Shown here piece by piece: positions 1 through 8,790 of a stretch of 64,000 bases of DNA (position 1 is its first letter; the number at the start of each line of letters is the position of its first letter). Both the position numbers and the translations under genes were made by a program. Under the pieces are notes generated by a model. The model was not told where the DNA came from. It did not search any database and saw only the letters and a list, made by a program, of their open reading frames with translations. The DNA comes from Candidatus Obscuribacterales bacterium (GTDB lineage Bacteria; Cyanobacteriota; Vampirovibrionia; Obscuribacterales; Obscuribacteraceae), in assembly GCA_019744775.1 (NCBI GenBank), contig JAIETZ010000004.1:372001-436000 (forward strand), given 5' to 3'.

Positions 1-1
1 C

Positions 2-2800
2 AGCCGTACACTCAAGTCCGTAACCGGCGACGCAGAAAAAGAAGACAATGCCCACAACGCTAAAGTTGCTGAAATGGTCAAGCGCGGCAACGCGTTACGA
101 GATCTCGAAACAAAGCGTAAGGCTTTGGAAGGTGAGATCAAGTCTTCGCAAGATACTCTTAAAACACAGCAGACAAAACTAGCCGAAGTCGGCAAGCCGA
201 TTGCAGAAAAACATGTCGGCTATGCCAAGGCTCTTTTACAAGATGCTGAGGCTTGCACCAGTCAAGCCGCCAAAGCACTTGCGGAAAACAATACAGAAGA
301 ATTGCAGAAGAGTCAGGCCAAGCAATTGACCGACCTCGTAGAAGCAGCAAAGCAATTAAATAGAGCAGAAAAAATCACTCCGGATTTAGCAAACAACGAA
401 GAGATCAAACAGCTCAAGCAGAGAAATTCCATCGTAAGTTCTTCAATCGGCGAAAACATCAAGGACCTTACGCCAGCACAACAACAAGATCTCGACGATC
501 GCTTTTTAGCTGTGGTTAACGTTTACAATCAACAACGCTCTGACCAACTACAAGCAGCAATTGCCGGCGGCGCCAAACCAACAGAAGCTCAAGCAGCCCT
601 GGTCAAGGAATTAGCCGACCTCGCCGGTTTTGTTCCTGAACTGCAAAAGGATGCAAAATTAAGAGCAGCAGTCGGACAAATTCTCAAAGGCGAGCGAATC
701 ACCGAAGAAAGTTTGACTGAATCAGCCAAGATTGAATCGAAATCGTTGAAGTTAAAGGAAAACGTCTTCCTTGGCGAACAAGCCATGCAACAATTTCAGG
801 GACTCTTCCTCAACAGACAGTATAAGGATGCAGCAGAGTCCTTAAAAACGGCAATGGAGAACCAGAAGCCGCACGTTAAGCAATTGAGAAACGAATTGGG
901 GCAAATAACAGAAGCACTAGGCTCCTGCACGACCCTTGAGCAAATGGCTCTTCTCAAACAAGGAAAGCAGGCCCAGGAAGAACTTATTGCTAAGGAAGAA
1001 AGCAAAGTTCTACAGTCAATTGGATTGCTCTACCTAACTGAGAAGCTTCCAATGCAGAAAGAAGACGGCTCGACTGTAGAGGTGCAAGGCCCGGGCTTCA
1101 AGCCGGAACAAGCAATTCAAGCACTAAATCAAGCCAAGCTGGATTTTCCAGGTATCGAGCGTAATCCTTTGTTTGAAAAACAAATGCTGATGGCTCAGGG
1201 ACTTGAAAAAGACGTCAAAGCTATGGAGATAAAAGCTCGCGAAGATTCAGAAAAGGCCAAAGAAGCAGGAATAGATTTTGCCACCACTTTAACTAGCTGG
1301 GGTGGCGCTGCTGCCGGGGGCGCTCTGGCGACGGCTGGTCTTGTTGGCGCAGGTGTTATGGTAGCCGGAGCTCCAGTTACCGTTCCGATTGCTTTGACAA
1401 TCTTAGGAGCATCAGCTCTTGTAGGCGCAGCAACAGGCGGTTTGACTAAGTGGGGTCTAGCAAATGCATTTGATGCCAAAGACAAAGACATGGGCAGCAA
1501 CCTCTCCAAAGGTGCTTGGATAGGCGGCACAACAGGATTGGGTGGTGGAGGACTGAAAGTCGGCGGCATGGTTCTTGCAGAAGGGCTTGTCCTGGCAAAA
1601 GGCGGAACCACTCTATATCAGGGCGTCAAATATGCCGATGTTATGAATAAAGTCACAAAGGTAGCACCGATGAATAATACGGTTGCTGCAATACTCAAGG
1701 GGGCCAACGGCAATGTAGCCAGAGAAGTTAAACTTGGTGAAGAAATTCTGGAAGCACAACTAAAGCAAGGCAAGATAACTCAAGAAACATTCGACACGGC
1801 AAAGTCCTGGTTGTCTGGTGCCGGAACCGTTAAAGGCACACCAGTTAATACAGCCGAAATCCTGCAGAGTGTAGGAGTAAATATGGGTGACGATGTTCTC
1901 ACCGCCGCTGGATTGAGAATGCAAGCAGCTGGAGGAATGGGTGGCACAAGAGCTATTGATGCCGGCTGGGAAGCGCTGAAAGCGGGTCTACCGCAAGCAA
2001 ATAATCCTGCCTATCAATGGTGGCATGTACCTGGACACGTCATGAACCTAGGCAGAAGCGGAGTGAACAGCGTAAAAAATCTAGGTACGTTAGCAGCTTA
2101 TTCAGCACCATACACCGCAGGTAGAACATTTGCTGCCGGTACGGCACTAGCTGCAGGTACCGGAACTTATAACGCCTACAAATATGGCTCAAAAGTAGCT
2201 GAAGGCGAAATGACAACAGGCGAAGCCTTTACCGCAACGCTAGGAAACACGGCCGTGGATACAACTGTAGGACTAGCAAGCATGGGAGCGCTTCGCGCGT
2301 TTTCTGCAAATCCTGCACTTATTGCCGACATAAAGACTATGGGAATGGCTTCAGTCGGGACAGGGGCTCTCAACTGGATGACTCGAGGAGCATTGAATAA
2401 GATGGGCGCCAAAGTGACCGGCGCCGGCTGGGCACAAGCACTTAGCCACGATAATGCCGGCATAGTTGCTCCATTCTTGCGCAACGCTGTACCGCTTGGC
2501 GCAAATCCGTTCAAGAACGTTGTTGTCGCAAGCGAACAATCCGATGCTGAATCAAATCAAGTGGCAGGTGTAAAGGGCGATCTCAGAAACTACGAAAGAG
2601 AAGTAGCTTCCGAAGGTACCGCAGACGGACAAGCTGAGAAGCCGACAGAAAAAGCTGAAGAATCACAAAAGCAAGATGTGGCTCAACAGGCTCCAGCTCC
2701 ACAGCAAGCTATGCAGCCAAGCCCTGTAGTAGCCAACGTCGAAGAGACTAGAGAAGCACCTTCGACTGATGGTCCACCACAACCAATTACAGATAGCTAG
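2..2800 (+). CDS. Large Ala/Gln-rich coiled-coil protein, 5' end outside the window
   Basis: The frame is open to the left edge, so the gene starts upstream. The first in-window Met, at 74, is not necessarily the start. The visible part (about 930 residues) has three zones. The first, about 400 residues, is rich in Lys, Glu, Gln and Ala and is predicted by eye to be helical or coiled coil. The second is a glycine/alanine-rich hydrophobic stretch (roughly residues 405-480 from the Met at 74) that resembles glycine-zipper membrane segments. The third is a long Ala/Gly-rich region ending in a Pro/Gln/Glu-rich disordered tail. No enzyme motif is visible and I do not recognise a family. A surface, secreted or membrane-inserting protein is possible but is inference only. 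The next gene starts 21 bases after the stop and could be cotranscribed. Confidence 0.8.
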   Translation, partial: SRTLKSVTGDAEKEDNAHNAKVAEMVKRGNALRDLETKRKALEGEIKSSQDTLKTQQTKLAEVGKPIAEKHVGYAKALLQDAEACTSQAAKALAENNTEELQKSQAKQLTDLVEAAKQLNRAEKITPDLANNEEIKQLKQRNSIVSSSIGENIKDLTPAQQQDLDDRFLAVVNVYNQQRSDQLQAAIAGGAKPTEAQAALVKELADLAGFVPELQKDAKLRAAVGQILKGERITEESLTESAKIESKSLKLKENVFLGEQAMQQFQGLFLNRQYKDAAESLKTAMENQKPHVKQLRNELGQITEALGSCTTLEQMALLKQGKQAQEELIAKEESKVLQSIGLLYLTEKLPMQKEDGSTVEVQGPGFKPEQAIQALNQAKLDFPGIERNPLFEKQMLMAQGLEKDVKAMEIKAREDSEKAKEAGIDFATTLTSWGGAAAGGALATAGLVGAGVMVAGAPVTVPIALTILGASALVGAATGGLTKWGLANAFDAKDKDMGSNLSKGAWIGGTTGLGGGGLKVGGMVLAEGLVLAKGGTTLYQGVKYADVMNKVTKVAPMNNTVAAILKGANGNVAREVKLGEEILEAQLKQGKITQETFDTAKSWLSGAGTVKGTPVNTAEILQSVGVNMGDDVLTAAGLRMQAAGGMGGTRAIDAGWEALKAGLPQANNPAYQWWHVPGHVMNLGRSGVNSVKNLGTLAAYSAPYTAGRTFAAGTALAAGTGTYNAYKYGSKVAEGEMTTGEAFTATLGNTAVDTTVGLASMGALRAFSANPALIADIKTMGMASVGTGALNWMTRGALNKMGAKVTGAGWAQALSHDNAGIVAPFLRNAVPLGANPFKNVVVASEQSDAESNQVAGVKGDLRNYEREVASEGTADGQAEKPTEKAEESQKQDVAQQAPAPQQAMQPSPVVANVEETREAPSTDGPPQPITDS

Positions 2801-2821
2801 TACTTAGCCTATACTTAGGGC

Positions 2822-3601
2822 ATGCAAATTCCGTCCATATCGGTCATCGTTCCTGCTTACAACGAAGAGCGCCGCCTGGCAAGCACGCTGGAATCCATCT
2901 ACGCGCACCTGAAAAAGCGTGGTGCACCCTTTGAAATACTTGTAATAGACGATGGCAGCCTGGATCACACTGATGACATAGTCGAAGAATTCGGCAAGAA
3001 CAGGCAAGAAGTTCGCCTGATTTCCTATCACCCAAACAGAGGCAAGGGTTATGCCGTTAAGCTGGGTATGCTTTCCGGTCAGTATGATTTGCTCTTGTTT
3101 GACGACGCTGACGGGAGTTCACCTATTGATCAGCTTTCCCTTCTAGAGGCAGCTATTGCAGAAGGCAATGACATCGCTATTGGATCACGCAACTTGCCGC
3201 AAGAAGGCAAAACAGTTAAGACAGAAGTGTCTCGCAAATACATAGGCAACACATTCAACCTTATTGTGCAATCGCTCTTATTGCCCGGCATCCAAGATAC
3301 GCAATGCGGATTCAAGTTGTTCAATCGGAAAGCTGCCAAAGATATTTTCTCCGTGACGCAGCTGGATGGATTTGCTTTCGACGTAGAACTGCTGTACATA
3401 GCTCGACTGCGCGGTTACAGAGTAAAGGAAATTGCTATTAACTGGACTAACGTAGCCGGGTCTAAAGTCAATGTTGTAATCGATGCCACAAAAATGCTTG
3501 TCGATGTTTTAAATATTGCAGGCGGTTCACTATTGGGCCGCTATAGAAAACTAACGACAAAGCAAGCTAAACAGCTTGGTTTGAACCAAGAGGAAAAATA
3601 A
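2822..3601 (+). CDS. Family 2 glycosyltransferase, polyprenyl-phosphate type (DPM1/ALG5-like)
   Basis: 259 residues, the length of single-domain GT-A enzymes that move a sugar from a nucleotide donor to a polyprenyl phosphate. Family features are in order: SVIVPAYNEE at the N-terminus, the DDGS motif at residues 43-46, NRGKGYAV at 72-79 (the ALG5/dolichyl-phosphate sugar synthase signature), the metal-binding DDADGS at 94-99, and QCGFKLF near residue 160. No C-terminal membrane helices are present, so it resembles the soluble subgroup. The likely role is supplying lipid-linked sugar for envelope glycans. Hexose specificity cannot be read from the sequence. The stop codon directly abuts the stop of the convergent glycerate kinase gene. 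Confidence 0.88.
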   Translation: MQIPSISVIVPAYNEERRLASTLESIYAHLKKRGAPFEILVIDDGSLDHTDDIVEEFGKNRQEVRLISYHPNRGKGYAVKLGMLSGQYDLLLFDDADGSSPIDQLSLLEAAIAEGNDIAIGSRNLPQEGKTVKTEVSRKYIGNTFNLIVQSLLLPGIQDTQCGFKLFNRKAAKDIFSVTQLDGFAFDVELLYIARLRGYRVKEIAINWTNVAGSKVNVVIDATKMLVDVLNIAGGSLLGRYRKLTTKQAKQLGLNQEEK

Positions 3602-4690
3602 TCAGTACGTTGAACGCATGAATTGCGCGATGTGTTCCTGAATGTCTTTGGCTGCCAATTGCTTAGAGCTACCACCAAGATCAATAACTTCTGTTATTCC
3701 GGACGCACGCCAGTTGCAATCATTATCAATAACAGCAGCAGCGACTATGAGTTTTTTACATGCGTTTTTGCATAGAGCGGCTAATTCTCCGGATGCTTTT
3801 CCTGAAAGTGACTGTCTGTCTAGTTTTCCCTCTGCACTTATTACTAGATCCGCCCACTGAGTTTTTCTTTCTAAGTCCAGCAACTGTGAAAGCCAATGGA
3901 AGCCGGAAATAAGTTGCGCATTCAGAGCCACAGCCAAGCCAAAGGCTGTTCCGCCAGCGGCACCTACTCCAGGAACGTCGCGCATATGCTTCCCTGTTGA
4001 ACTCTCAAGAACATCAGCAAAACGACTAAGTCCCATTTCTAATTGCTGAACGGCGCTTGCGTCAGCGCCCTTTTGTGGTGCAAATATTTTTGCTGCGCCA
4101 ATTGCGCCAAGCAACGGATTCTGCACGTCAACGGCAATTTTTAACGACTCTATTTTCTGTAAAGCGGACAAATCACAAGATACTATCTGCCCAAGGTGTC
4201 GCCCACCAAGCGAGACTTCCGACTTGTTCTCGTCGAAGAATTTAGCACCGAGCGCTCTTAATGCCCCTGAGCCACCATCGGTAGATGCACTTCCACCAAG
4301 TGTTACTACGATGTTATTCTGTCCTTTTTTCAGACAGTCCAATAGAGCTTCACCCAACCCAAATGTATGAGCAGACAAAGCTTTTCTCTCCGGCTCAATT
4401 AACCCGAGCCCGCAGCAGGTCGCAAGTTCAACAACAGCGCAATCCGGCAGCTGCAACCACGAAGCCGTATGCACTTCACCAATCGGTCCCTGGCAGTCTA
4501 CTTGTTCAAAGTTTCCACCCAAAGCGTAGTGCAAACATTCAAGAGTACCGTCACCGCCATCAGCCAGCGGAGTCAGTTCAATCCGGCAATCAATTGCCGA
4601 CTCGATTAATCCTGCCTCAATAGCTCTGGCAACCGTTACCGGCGACATCGTGCCTTTAAAGGCGGAAGGTGCAATCAAGATTTTCAGCAT
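3602..4690 (-). CDS. Glycerate 2-kinase (GlxK/GarK family)
   Basis: 362 residues, close to the usual length of the family. It phosphorylates D-glycerate at O2 using ATP, feeding 2-phosphoglycerate into glycolysis. The N-terminus ILIAPSAFKGTMSP, the segment ADGGDGTLE, the glycine loop VTLGGSASTDGGSGALRALG and GVGAAGGTAFGL are characteristic. A C-terminal VISAEGKLDRQSLSGKA matches the family closing motif. The start ATG at 4690 gives the conserved N-terminus at once. The FAD-linked oxidase at 35.8-37.2 kb (GlcD-like) could supply the same glyoxylate/glycerate route, but it is unlinked here. Confidence 0.93.
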   Translation of the reverse strand: MLKILIAPSAFKGTMSPVTVARAIEAGLIESAIDCRIELTPLADGGDGTLECLHYALGGNFEQVDCQGPIGEVHTASWLQLPDCAVVELATCCGLGLIEPERKALSAHTFGLGEALLDCLKKGQNNIVVTLGGSASTDGGSGALRALGAKFFDENKSEVSLGGRHLGQIVSCDLSALQKIESLKIAVDVQNPLLGAIGAAKIFAPQKGADASAVQQLEMGLSRFADVLESSTGKHMRDVPGVGAAGGTAFGLAVALNAQLISGFHWLSQLLDLERKTQWADLVISAEGKLDRQSLSGKASGELAALCKNACKKLIVAAAVIDNDCNWRASGITEVIDLGGSSKQLAAKDIQEHIAQFMRSTY

Positions 4691-4796
4691 GTCATAAAAA
4701 AGCGTTGCAATTTGTTTTCAATGGACAGTTTACCTCTCGTCAGCTGGAAAGAGATGAAACATACTGATAATAGGAAAACACTCAGGAGGGTTCTGT

Positions 4797-5258
4797 ATGT
4801 CAAAGGACGAAGGAAAACACCTGCTGGATAGACTTCTGAGCGTTGCCTGGCATTCGGAAAATAATGCTTCGTACTCGTCGAGCCAAATTGATGATGTAAG
4901 ACCATATATAGAACAAAAACTCTGGCCCGGGAAAAATTATTTACTGGCAGGACTTTCTCATTTTTCGCAGTACCGCATCATCGGCACGCACCTTGAGACA
5001 CGCCGAGCTGGGTACTTAGCGGTACTTTGCGAACGGGGCGATCGCTTTCACTGCGTGAGAGTATGCGACGCTTTAATGGCTGATGGATTTGAAGAAATTC
5101 TCGGCGAAGACGAACTGCATTGGTTAGCAAGCTTGCCTGCCGACACGCTAATAGGACCGGCTTACGATAGTTGCGGAAAGCGCATTCCAACAGCTTTTGC
5201 TATATGGCGCACCATTGAGCAAGATGCGCCTATACATTTAGAAATAGCGCGCAAATAG
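4797..5258 (+). CDS. Hypothetical protein, 153 residues
   Basis: A real gene is supported by a strong AGGAGG at 4784-4789, seven bases before the ATG, and by codon use like its neighbours. The protein is soluble in appearance, with no signal peptide or membrane helix. A central part (about residues 50-110) alternates short hydrophobic strands with charged residues, ending in a segment around GEDELHWLASLPADTL. I do not recognise a family and assign no function. It is a monocistronic unit: the upstream gene is divergent, and the GGGCGCAT palindromic repeat lies 10 bases after the stop. Confidence 0.7.
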   Translation: MSKDEGKHLLDRLLSVAWHSENNASYSSSQIDDVRPYIEQKLWPGKNYLLAGLSHFSQYRIIGTHLETRRAGYLAVLCERGDRFHCVRVCDALMADGFEEILGEDELHWLASLPADTLIGPAYDSCGKRIPTAFAIWRTIEQDAPIHLEIARK

Positions 5259-5268
5259 ATTTACGAAC

Positions 5269-5291
5269 GGGCGCATTCAATGCGCCCCTAC
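5269..5291. repeat. Dispersed palindromic repeat, copy A
   Basis: GGGCGCATTCAATGCGCCC followed by CTAC. The palindromic arms GGGCGCAT/ATGCGCCC could form a hairpin in RNA from either strand. The same 23-base unit recurs at 56408 and 62400 with only the central base changed. It sits between the stop of the orphan gene and the end of the convergent WYL gene, so it could act as a bidirectional terminator, although no T-run follows. Confidence 0.8.
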
Positions 5292-5315
5292 AAAACAGGA
5301 AGATACTTTATGCTG

Positions 5316-5927
5316 CTATGACGCGAAGGGCAAATGACTATAGGTCAATGAATCTGCCGGTGCTTGAAAGTGTCTTGGTGTTTGAATTAGTTCTTTGATG
5401 CGATCTACGCGGAAGATCATTTCTTCATCACGTTCGTGGCAGTACGCCACCATTTTCCAAAGTCCTGATTCTTTGTACAACGCTAGTGGATTTAAGGTAA
5501 CAACATCCACTGACTCTCTAGCAAAACTATAGTAATGAGCGCGCACGGTACGATGGTTAATTAGTGCTTGCTCGAGAGTAGGTAAAGTGCGATCGGTTGA
5601 ATACATCGGATAGTTACATGGAGACTCTTCAGCTTCTACCTGATCAATTTCAGCCATGGCACAAGCCCTAGCCAACTCGTCTTCTTCCAGTTCTCCTGAG
5701 CTGAAAATAGATTCTAAAATCACTTCGGCAATTTCATCTGAAAGTCCTGCCAGATCCGGCGAAATATGCTGAGATATTTTGCCTATTATCTGCCTGATTA
5801 ATTCATCTCGATCTTTGGCTTGGATGCTTATGCCTTCCACCAACTTATCTAACAGCCGCGCACCAGTCAAAAGCAATATGGCTTCCTCGGGAGTCAAATC
5901 CAACGAGAACTTCTGTCCCATCTGCAT
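5316..5927 (-). CDS. WYL-domain protein lacking an N-terminal HTH
   Basis: About 204 residues. The C-terminal half (about residues 120-195) fits a WYL domain: a strand-rich segment with NPLALYKESGLWKMVAYC followed by FRVDRIKEL, where the family has a WYL/WYLVAYC motif and an R-x-F-R-x-D-R-I element. The N-terminal part is helical and acidic and has no clear winged helix. WYL domains usually bind ligands or nucleic acid in YafY-type regulators and in defence systems, so a ligand-sensing or regulatory role is likely. I chose the ATG at 5927 because GAGGAG lies seven bases upstream. The ATG at 5942 would put the ribosome site inside the gene. No partner gene is adjacent in the same unit. Confidence 0.72.
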   Translation of the reverse strand: MQMGQKFSLDLTPEEAILLLTGARLLDKLVEGISIQAKDRDELIRQIIGKISQHISPDLAGLSDEIAEVILESIFSSGELEEDELARACAMAEIDQVEAEESPCNYPMYSTDRTLPTLEQALINHRTVRAHYYSFARESVDVVTLNPLALYKESGLWKMVAYCHERDEEMIFRVDRIKELIQTPRHFQAPADSLTYSHLPFAS

Positions 5928-6067
5928 GCCTATACTCCTCATAAGTTAAGCCCAGTCCGCCTGAGCCTGTGGACCCCTAACCACTTCTCCTTGACTTCTT
6001 CTTTCAGTCTACACCGCAAGGCGAAATCCCGGTAGGGTTAAAGATCCTAGAGCTTTTCTGGTACCGC

Positions 6068-6817
6068 TTAATTCAATATGCCCAGGCAAGAGTCGAAAAC
6101 GCGCTTGGCAGCACAAATTAGACCAATTCGAGCCCTGATTAACTCCGGATCGGACAAAGGCAAACCATCCAAAATATGAGACTGGTTTATCTCCAAAGCA
6201 AGGCCATCTATATAAGCATAAAAAGACTCATTTTTAGAGTGATGATATTTCGCGCTCTGCAACCAAAATTCATCCAACAAAAGCACCAATTTCTTATTAG
6301 CCTCATTGAAAGCCGGTTGGAGAATATGTATATCCCGGAGACACAAAACCTCAATTTCCTGCCATTGGCTGTCACTTAAAACAGGAAGCTCAAGGCAAGA
6401 CTCAATGAGGTTCAAGCGTGGCTCTCTCACTTGCTGCAATGCGGCAGATAATCTTTGTCCTGTATAGCGCCAGTCAGTCCTGACTGCTTGAGTGCCCAAT
6501 CCTCGCGGTAGTTCATTTTTTAGTATGTTGTGCACCACTAGAGCCAATGCGCGATTCGAAACTGTAAGGTTGATAAAGCCATTGCCGGCTACTTCCACTT
6601 TCTCCAACAAGTCAGAATCAATGAACTTAGCGATAGCTTGCGCTAACGGCTCGGCGGAATTTTTGGATTTTCCGGATAACCTAGCGGCGATTGCACAGGC
6701 ATAATCTCCTCTGCCATCCTTAGTGGCAGATAGAATTTCTATCTCACCGTCTGCCGCCACTGATCCACTTTGCCACAAGGCAGAGCAGATGAGTTCTTTC
6801 AATTGCGTCCGAAGCAT
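6068..6817 (-). CDS. ArgS-like protein: N-terminal tRNA domain joined to a DALR anticodon-binding domain, catalytic domain absent
   Basis: 249 residues. The N-terminal part resembles the additional (Add-1) domain of arginyl-tRNA synthetase: GDYACAIAARL at about 37-47 and VEVAGNGFINLTVS at about 74-87. The last 27 residues, ending RARIGLICAAKRVFDSC, match the end of a DALR anticodon-binding domain. The Rossmann catalytic core with the HIGH-like and KMSKS-like motifs is missing, and the reading frame is intact, so this is a domain-deleted paralogue rather than a broken gene. Similar short DALR proteins are known in Cyanobacteria without an agreed function. It is the last gene of the sigma-factor unit, 12 bases after the DJ-1 gene. 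Binding to tRNA-Arg or a similar RNA is an inference. Confidence 0.75.
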   Translation of the reverse strand: MLRTQLKELICSALWQSGSVAADGEIEILSATKDGRGDYACAIAARLSGKSKNSAEPLAQAIAKFIDSDLLEKVEVAGNGFINLTVSNRALALVVHNILKNELPRGLGTQAVRTDWRYTGQRLSAALQQVREPRLNLIESCLELPVLSDSQWQEIEVLCLRDIHILQPAFNEANKKLVLLLDEFWLQSAKYHHSKNESFYAYIDGLALEINQSHILDGLPLSDPELIRARIGLICAAKRVFDSCLGILN

Positions 6818-6829
6818 TTCCTTGTCGAC

Positions 6830-7381
6830 TCAATGAGCGCGCACGCGGCCCAAAGTCTCCACAATTGTCTCGCCGAATTTTTTGGCAGCTTCCGGTCCAT
6901 CCGCTGTAATTATGTTGCCGTCAGCAACGACATGCTCTTTCAGGTATTGAGCCTGTCCTTCTTTGAGTACATTTATTGCCGTCTCATCGGGCCAAACTGT
7001 AGCTTTCTTGGAGCGCAAGACGCCGGCTTTGGCAAGAACGGCTCCCGACAAGCAAATAGCTGCAACCACTTCACCCTTGTCATTCAAATGGGAGATTATC
7101 TTGTGGAGACTGGTATCACTCCAGAGGTGGCTTGGTGAGCCCATTCCACCTACGACAATGACACCCTGGTAATTGCTCGCGTTGGCATCCTGGACAGTCA
7201 AACTCGGACTGACTTTAGCTCCAAGCATTCCTTTTGCTTCACCCATGCGAGTTGAAGCAACATCCACTTGAGCACCTGCTGCTTCGAGAATTTCCTTTGG
7301 TGTCAGAAGCTCCTCATCACGAAATTCTTCCGGAGCAATCACCATCAAAATTCTTTTGCCGGCAAGCTTTTTATCGGCCAT
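6830..7381 (-). CDS. DJ-1/PfpI family protein
   Basis: 183 residues from the ATG at 7381, which is preceded by GGAGG at a suitable distance. An upstream in-frame ATG at 7402 overlaps the previous gene and lacks such a site. The fold signature is visible: ILMVIAPEEFRDEEL with the conserved Glu after the first strand, GVIVVGGMGSPSHL, and VAAICLSGAVLAKAGVL with the nucleophilic-elbow cysteine. The family includes the PfpI protease, YhbO-type glyoxalase/deglycase and stress chaperones. The exact reaction cannot be decided here. The elbow is AICLSG rather than the AICHG of PfpI/YhbO, so the residue next to Cys is Leu, not His. Its place in a sigma-factor operon fits a stress-protection role. Confidence 0.88.
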   Translation of the reverse strand: MADKKLAGKRILMVIAPEEFRDEELLTPKEILEAAGAQVDVASTRMGEAKGMLGAKVSPSLTVQDANASNYQGVIVVGGMGSPSHLWSDTSLHKIISHLNDKGEVVAAICLSGAVLAKAGVLRSKKATVWPDETAINVLKEGQAQYLKEHVVADGNIITADGPEAAKKFGETIVETLGRVRAH

Positions 7382-7391
7382 TTTTCCTCCA

Positions 7392-7910
7392 CTACGGAGC
7401 ACCAGTTTTGCTCCACATGTTGCGAACTTTGTTTATAAGGTTGTTCACACCGTCAGGCATGGCATCTGTCTGTGATCCACCCGACTGTTGGCGTCTTTTT
7501 GCGTCCATGTATTGGCGCATGCATTCTTCCAATTGCAATTGCTGCTCTTGATTGAGAATTTGCCTCTTGCGTAAATATATCGATGTGGCAAGCGATCTTA
7601 ATTGTTCTTTCTTGCGAGCTATGGATTGTTGAAGCGAAACTACCTCAAGCGGATCCGACTTAGTGTCGGCCAGCAAATCCGATAGCCTCTGTTGATCGGC
7701 AACCATTTCCGGTTTTATCTGGTTGTAAGAACGATCCCACTGACCGTCAAGAACTGCCAATTGTTGTTGTTGCTGCTGGCTCAAATGGAATTGAGACCAG
7801 TCAATTGGGCAATGTGGATCAGTCGCAAAAGAAGCAGACGCGCAGGGTCCGGATGCGGCCAAAATAACCAGCAAAGACAAGGTAATTTGTTTTAGCGTGC
7901 TAGTTTTCAT
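7392..7910 (-). CDS. Spy/CpxP-like periplasmic protein (LTXXQ family)
   Basis: About 172 residues. An N-terminal signal peptide (KQITLSLLVILAASGPCASA, cleavage near residue 28) is followed by a fully helical, Gln-rich body. Two LTXXQ-like motifs are visible, LSQQQQQQL and LNQEQQLQL, in the places expected for the Spy/CpxP/ZraP fold. Such proteins bind unfolded envelope proteins or metals and modulate envelope stress signalling. The ATG at 7910 gives a normal signal peptide; a TTG two codons upstream is the alternative. The gene overlaps the end of the anti-sigma gene and ends 10 bases before the DJ-1 gene start, so it is very likely cotranscribed with the sigma factor. Confidence 0.78.
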   Translation of the reverse strand: MKTSTLKQITLSLLVILAASGPCASASFATDPHCPIDWSQFHLSQQQQQQLAVLDGQWDRSYNQIKPEMVADQQRLSDLLADTKSDPLEVVSLQQSIARKKEQLRSLATSIYLRKRQILNQEQQLQLEECMRQYMDAKRRQQSGGSQTDAMPDGVNNLINKVRNMWSKTGAP

Positions 7911-8790
7911 AGACAAACTGATCTGGATTATCTCCTTGGTCCTCGAGAGCAGAATCTATCATATAGGCTTCGGCGGTCAGATGCGAGTAACTTTGTTGCT
8001 GGCGAGTAACAAAAGCGACCACCAAACCAAGCGCAACAATAGCTGCTGCTATCGCATATGAACGCCGTTTGAACGGTATGACTTTAGCCGGCTGCTTTGG
8101 GCGAGCAGCAAAAGGAACGACTTGCAACTTGGCTTTTATTTCCGGCCATAGATCAAAGTCTTCGGGGATATCAGGTTTGTAATTTGTGCGAATAATATTT
8201 CCGACTGAATCAAGTTGGTCAAAATTGCCCTTGCAAGTAGGACACTGCATCAGGTGAGCAACGACATTGCGGTGGCGCAATGTGGCCACTTCTTGATCCA
8301 GGAATGCCGACAGCTCGCTTTGAATAAGAGCGCAGTCTTCGTTAAGACGTGAGCGCAATGCCGGCCAAATATTAACTTCAATGTCTTCCGGTAAGGCAAG
8401 GGCATTCTGGATAAGTCCACTAACTGTCTGCAGTTCACCTTTCTTTGTCGAACAATCGCCGCAGCTATCAAGATGCTCGCGGACGCCTTCAATGGTGGCC
8501 GGTGGCAGTTCACAGTCGACATAGGCGGATAAATCTTCTTCGGAGACGTGATCGCTTGATTCAATCTTGCCTGAGATAGCCTGCCAAATATCAGGCACAT
8601 CGTCCGAGCTACGAGCGCCTGCCAAAAACTTGCTCAATCCGCCAAGTTTGTTAAAGGCATTACGACATGCCTCGCACTCCTTCAGATGAGTGTCGACAAT
8701 CGTGGCGCGTTCAGCATCAAGCTCTCCGTCAAAATGAGCGGATAAGTCTTCCTTGAAGTTTTCGCAGATAGTCTCAAAATCTGGACCCAT
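7900..8790 (-). CDS. Membrane anti-sigma factor with three zinc-finger (ZAS/zf-HC2) modules
   Basis: 296 residues. Three copies of the H-x3-C-x2-C anti-sigma motif are present: HLKECEACRNAF, HLDSCGDCSTKK and HLMQCPTCKGNF, each preceded by an L-S-A-(H/Y/F)-x-D-x-E type helix (LSAHFDGELD, LSAYVDCELP, LSAFLDQEVA). One transmembrane helix (AIAAAIVALGLVVAFVT) lies near the C-terminus, with a short outer tail. Most anti-sigma factors of this class have one such module; three in tandem is unusual. It should sequester the sigma factor encoded just upstream at the membrane. Its ATG overlaps the sigma stop codon (TAATG), indicating translational coupling. Confidence 0.93.
   Translation of the reverse strand: MGPDFETICENFKEDLSAHFDGELDAERATIVDTHLKECEACRNAFNKLGGLSKFLAGARSSDDVPDIWQAISGKIESSDHVSEEDLSAYVDCELPPATIEGVREHLDSCGDCSTKKGELQTVSGLIQNALALPEDIEVNIWPALRSRLNEDCALIQSELSAFLDQEVATLRHRNVVAHLMQCPTCKGNFDQLDSVGNIIRTNYKPDIPEDFDLWPEIKAKLQVVPFAARPKQPAKVIPFKRRSYAIAAAIVALGLVVAFVTRQQQSYSHLTAEAYMIDSALEDQGDNPDQFVYEN

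Noticed and set aside
1195..1611. 138-codon minus-strand frame inside the first gene
   Set aside because: Composition is a Pro/Ala shadow of the Gly/Ala-rich coding sequence on the plus strand.
6068..6817. Broken argS pseudogene
   Set aside because: The reading frame is intact, both terminal domains are kept in order, and it lies in a tight operon, so a dedicated small protein is more likely.
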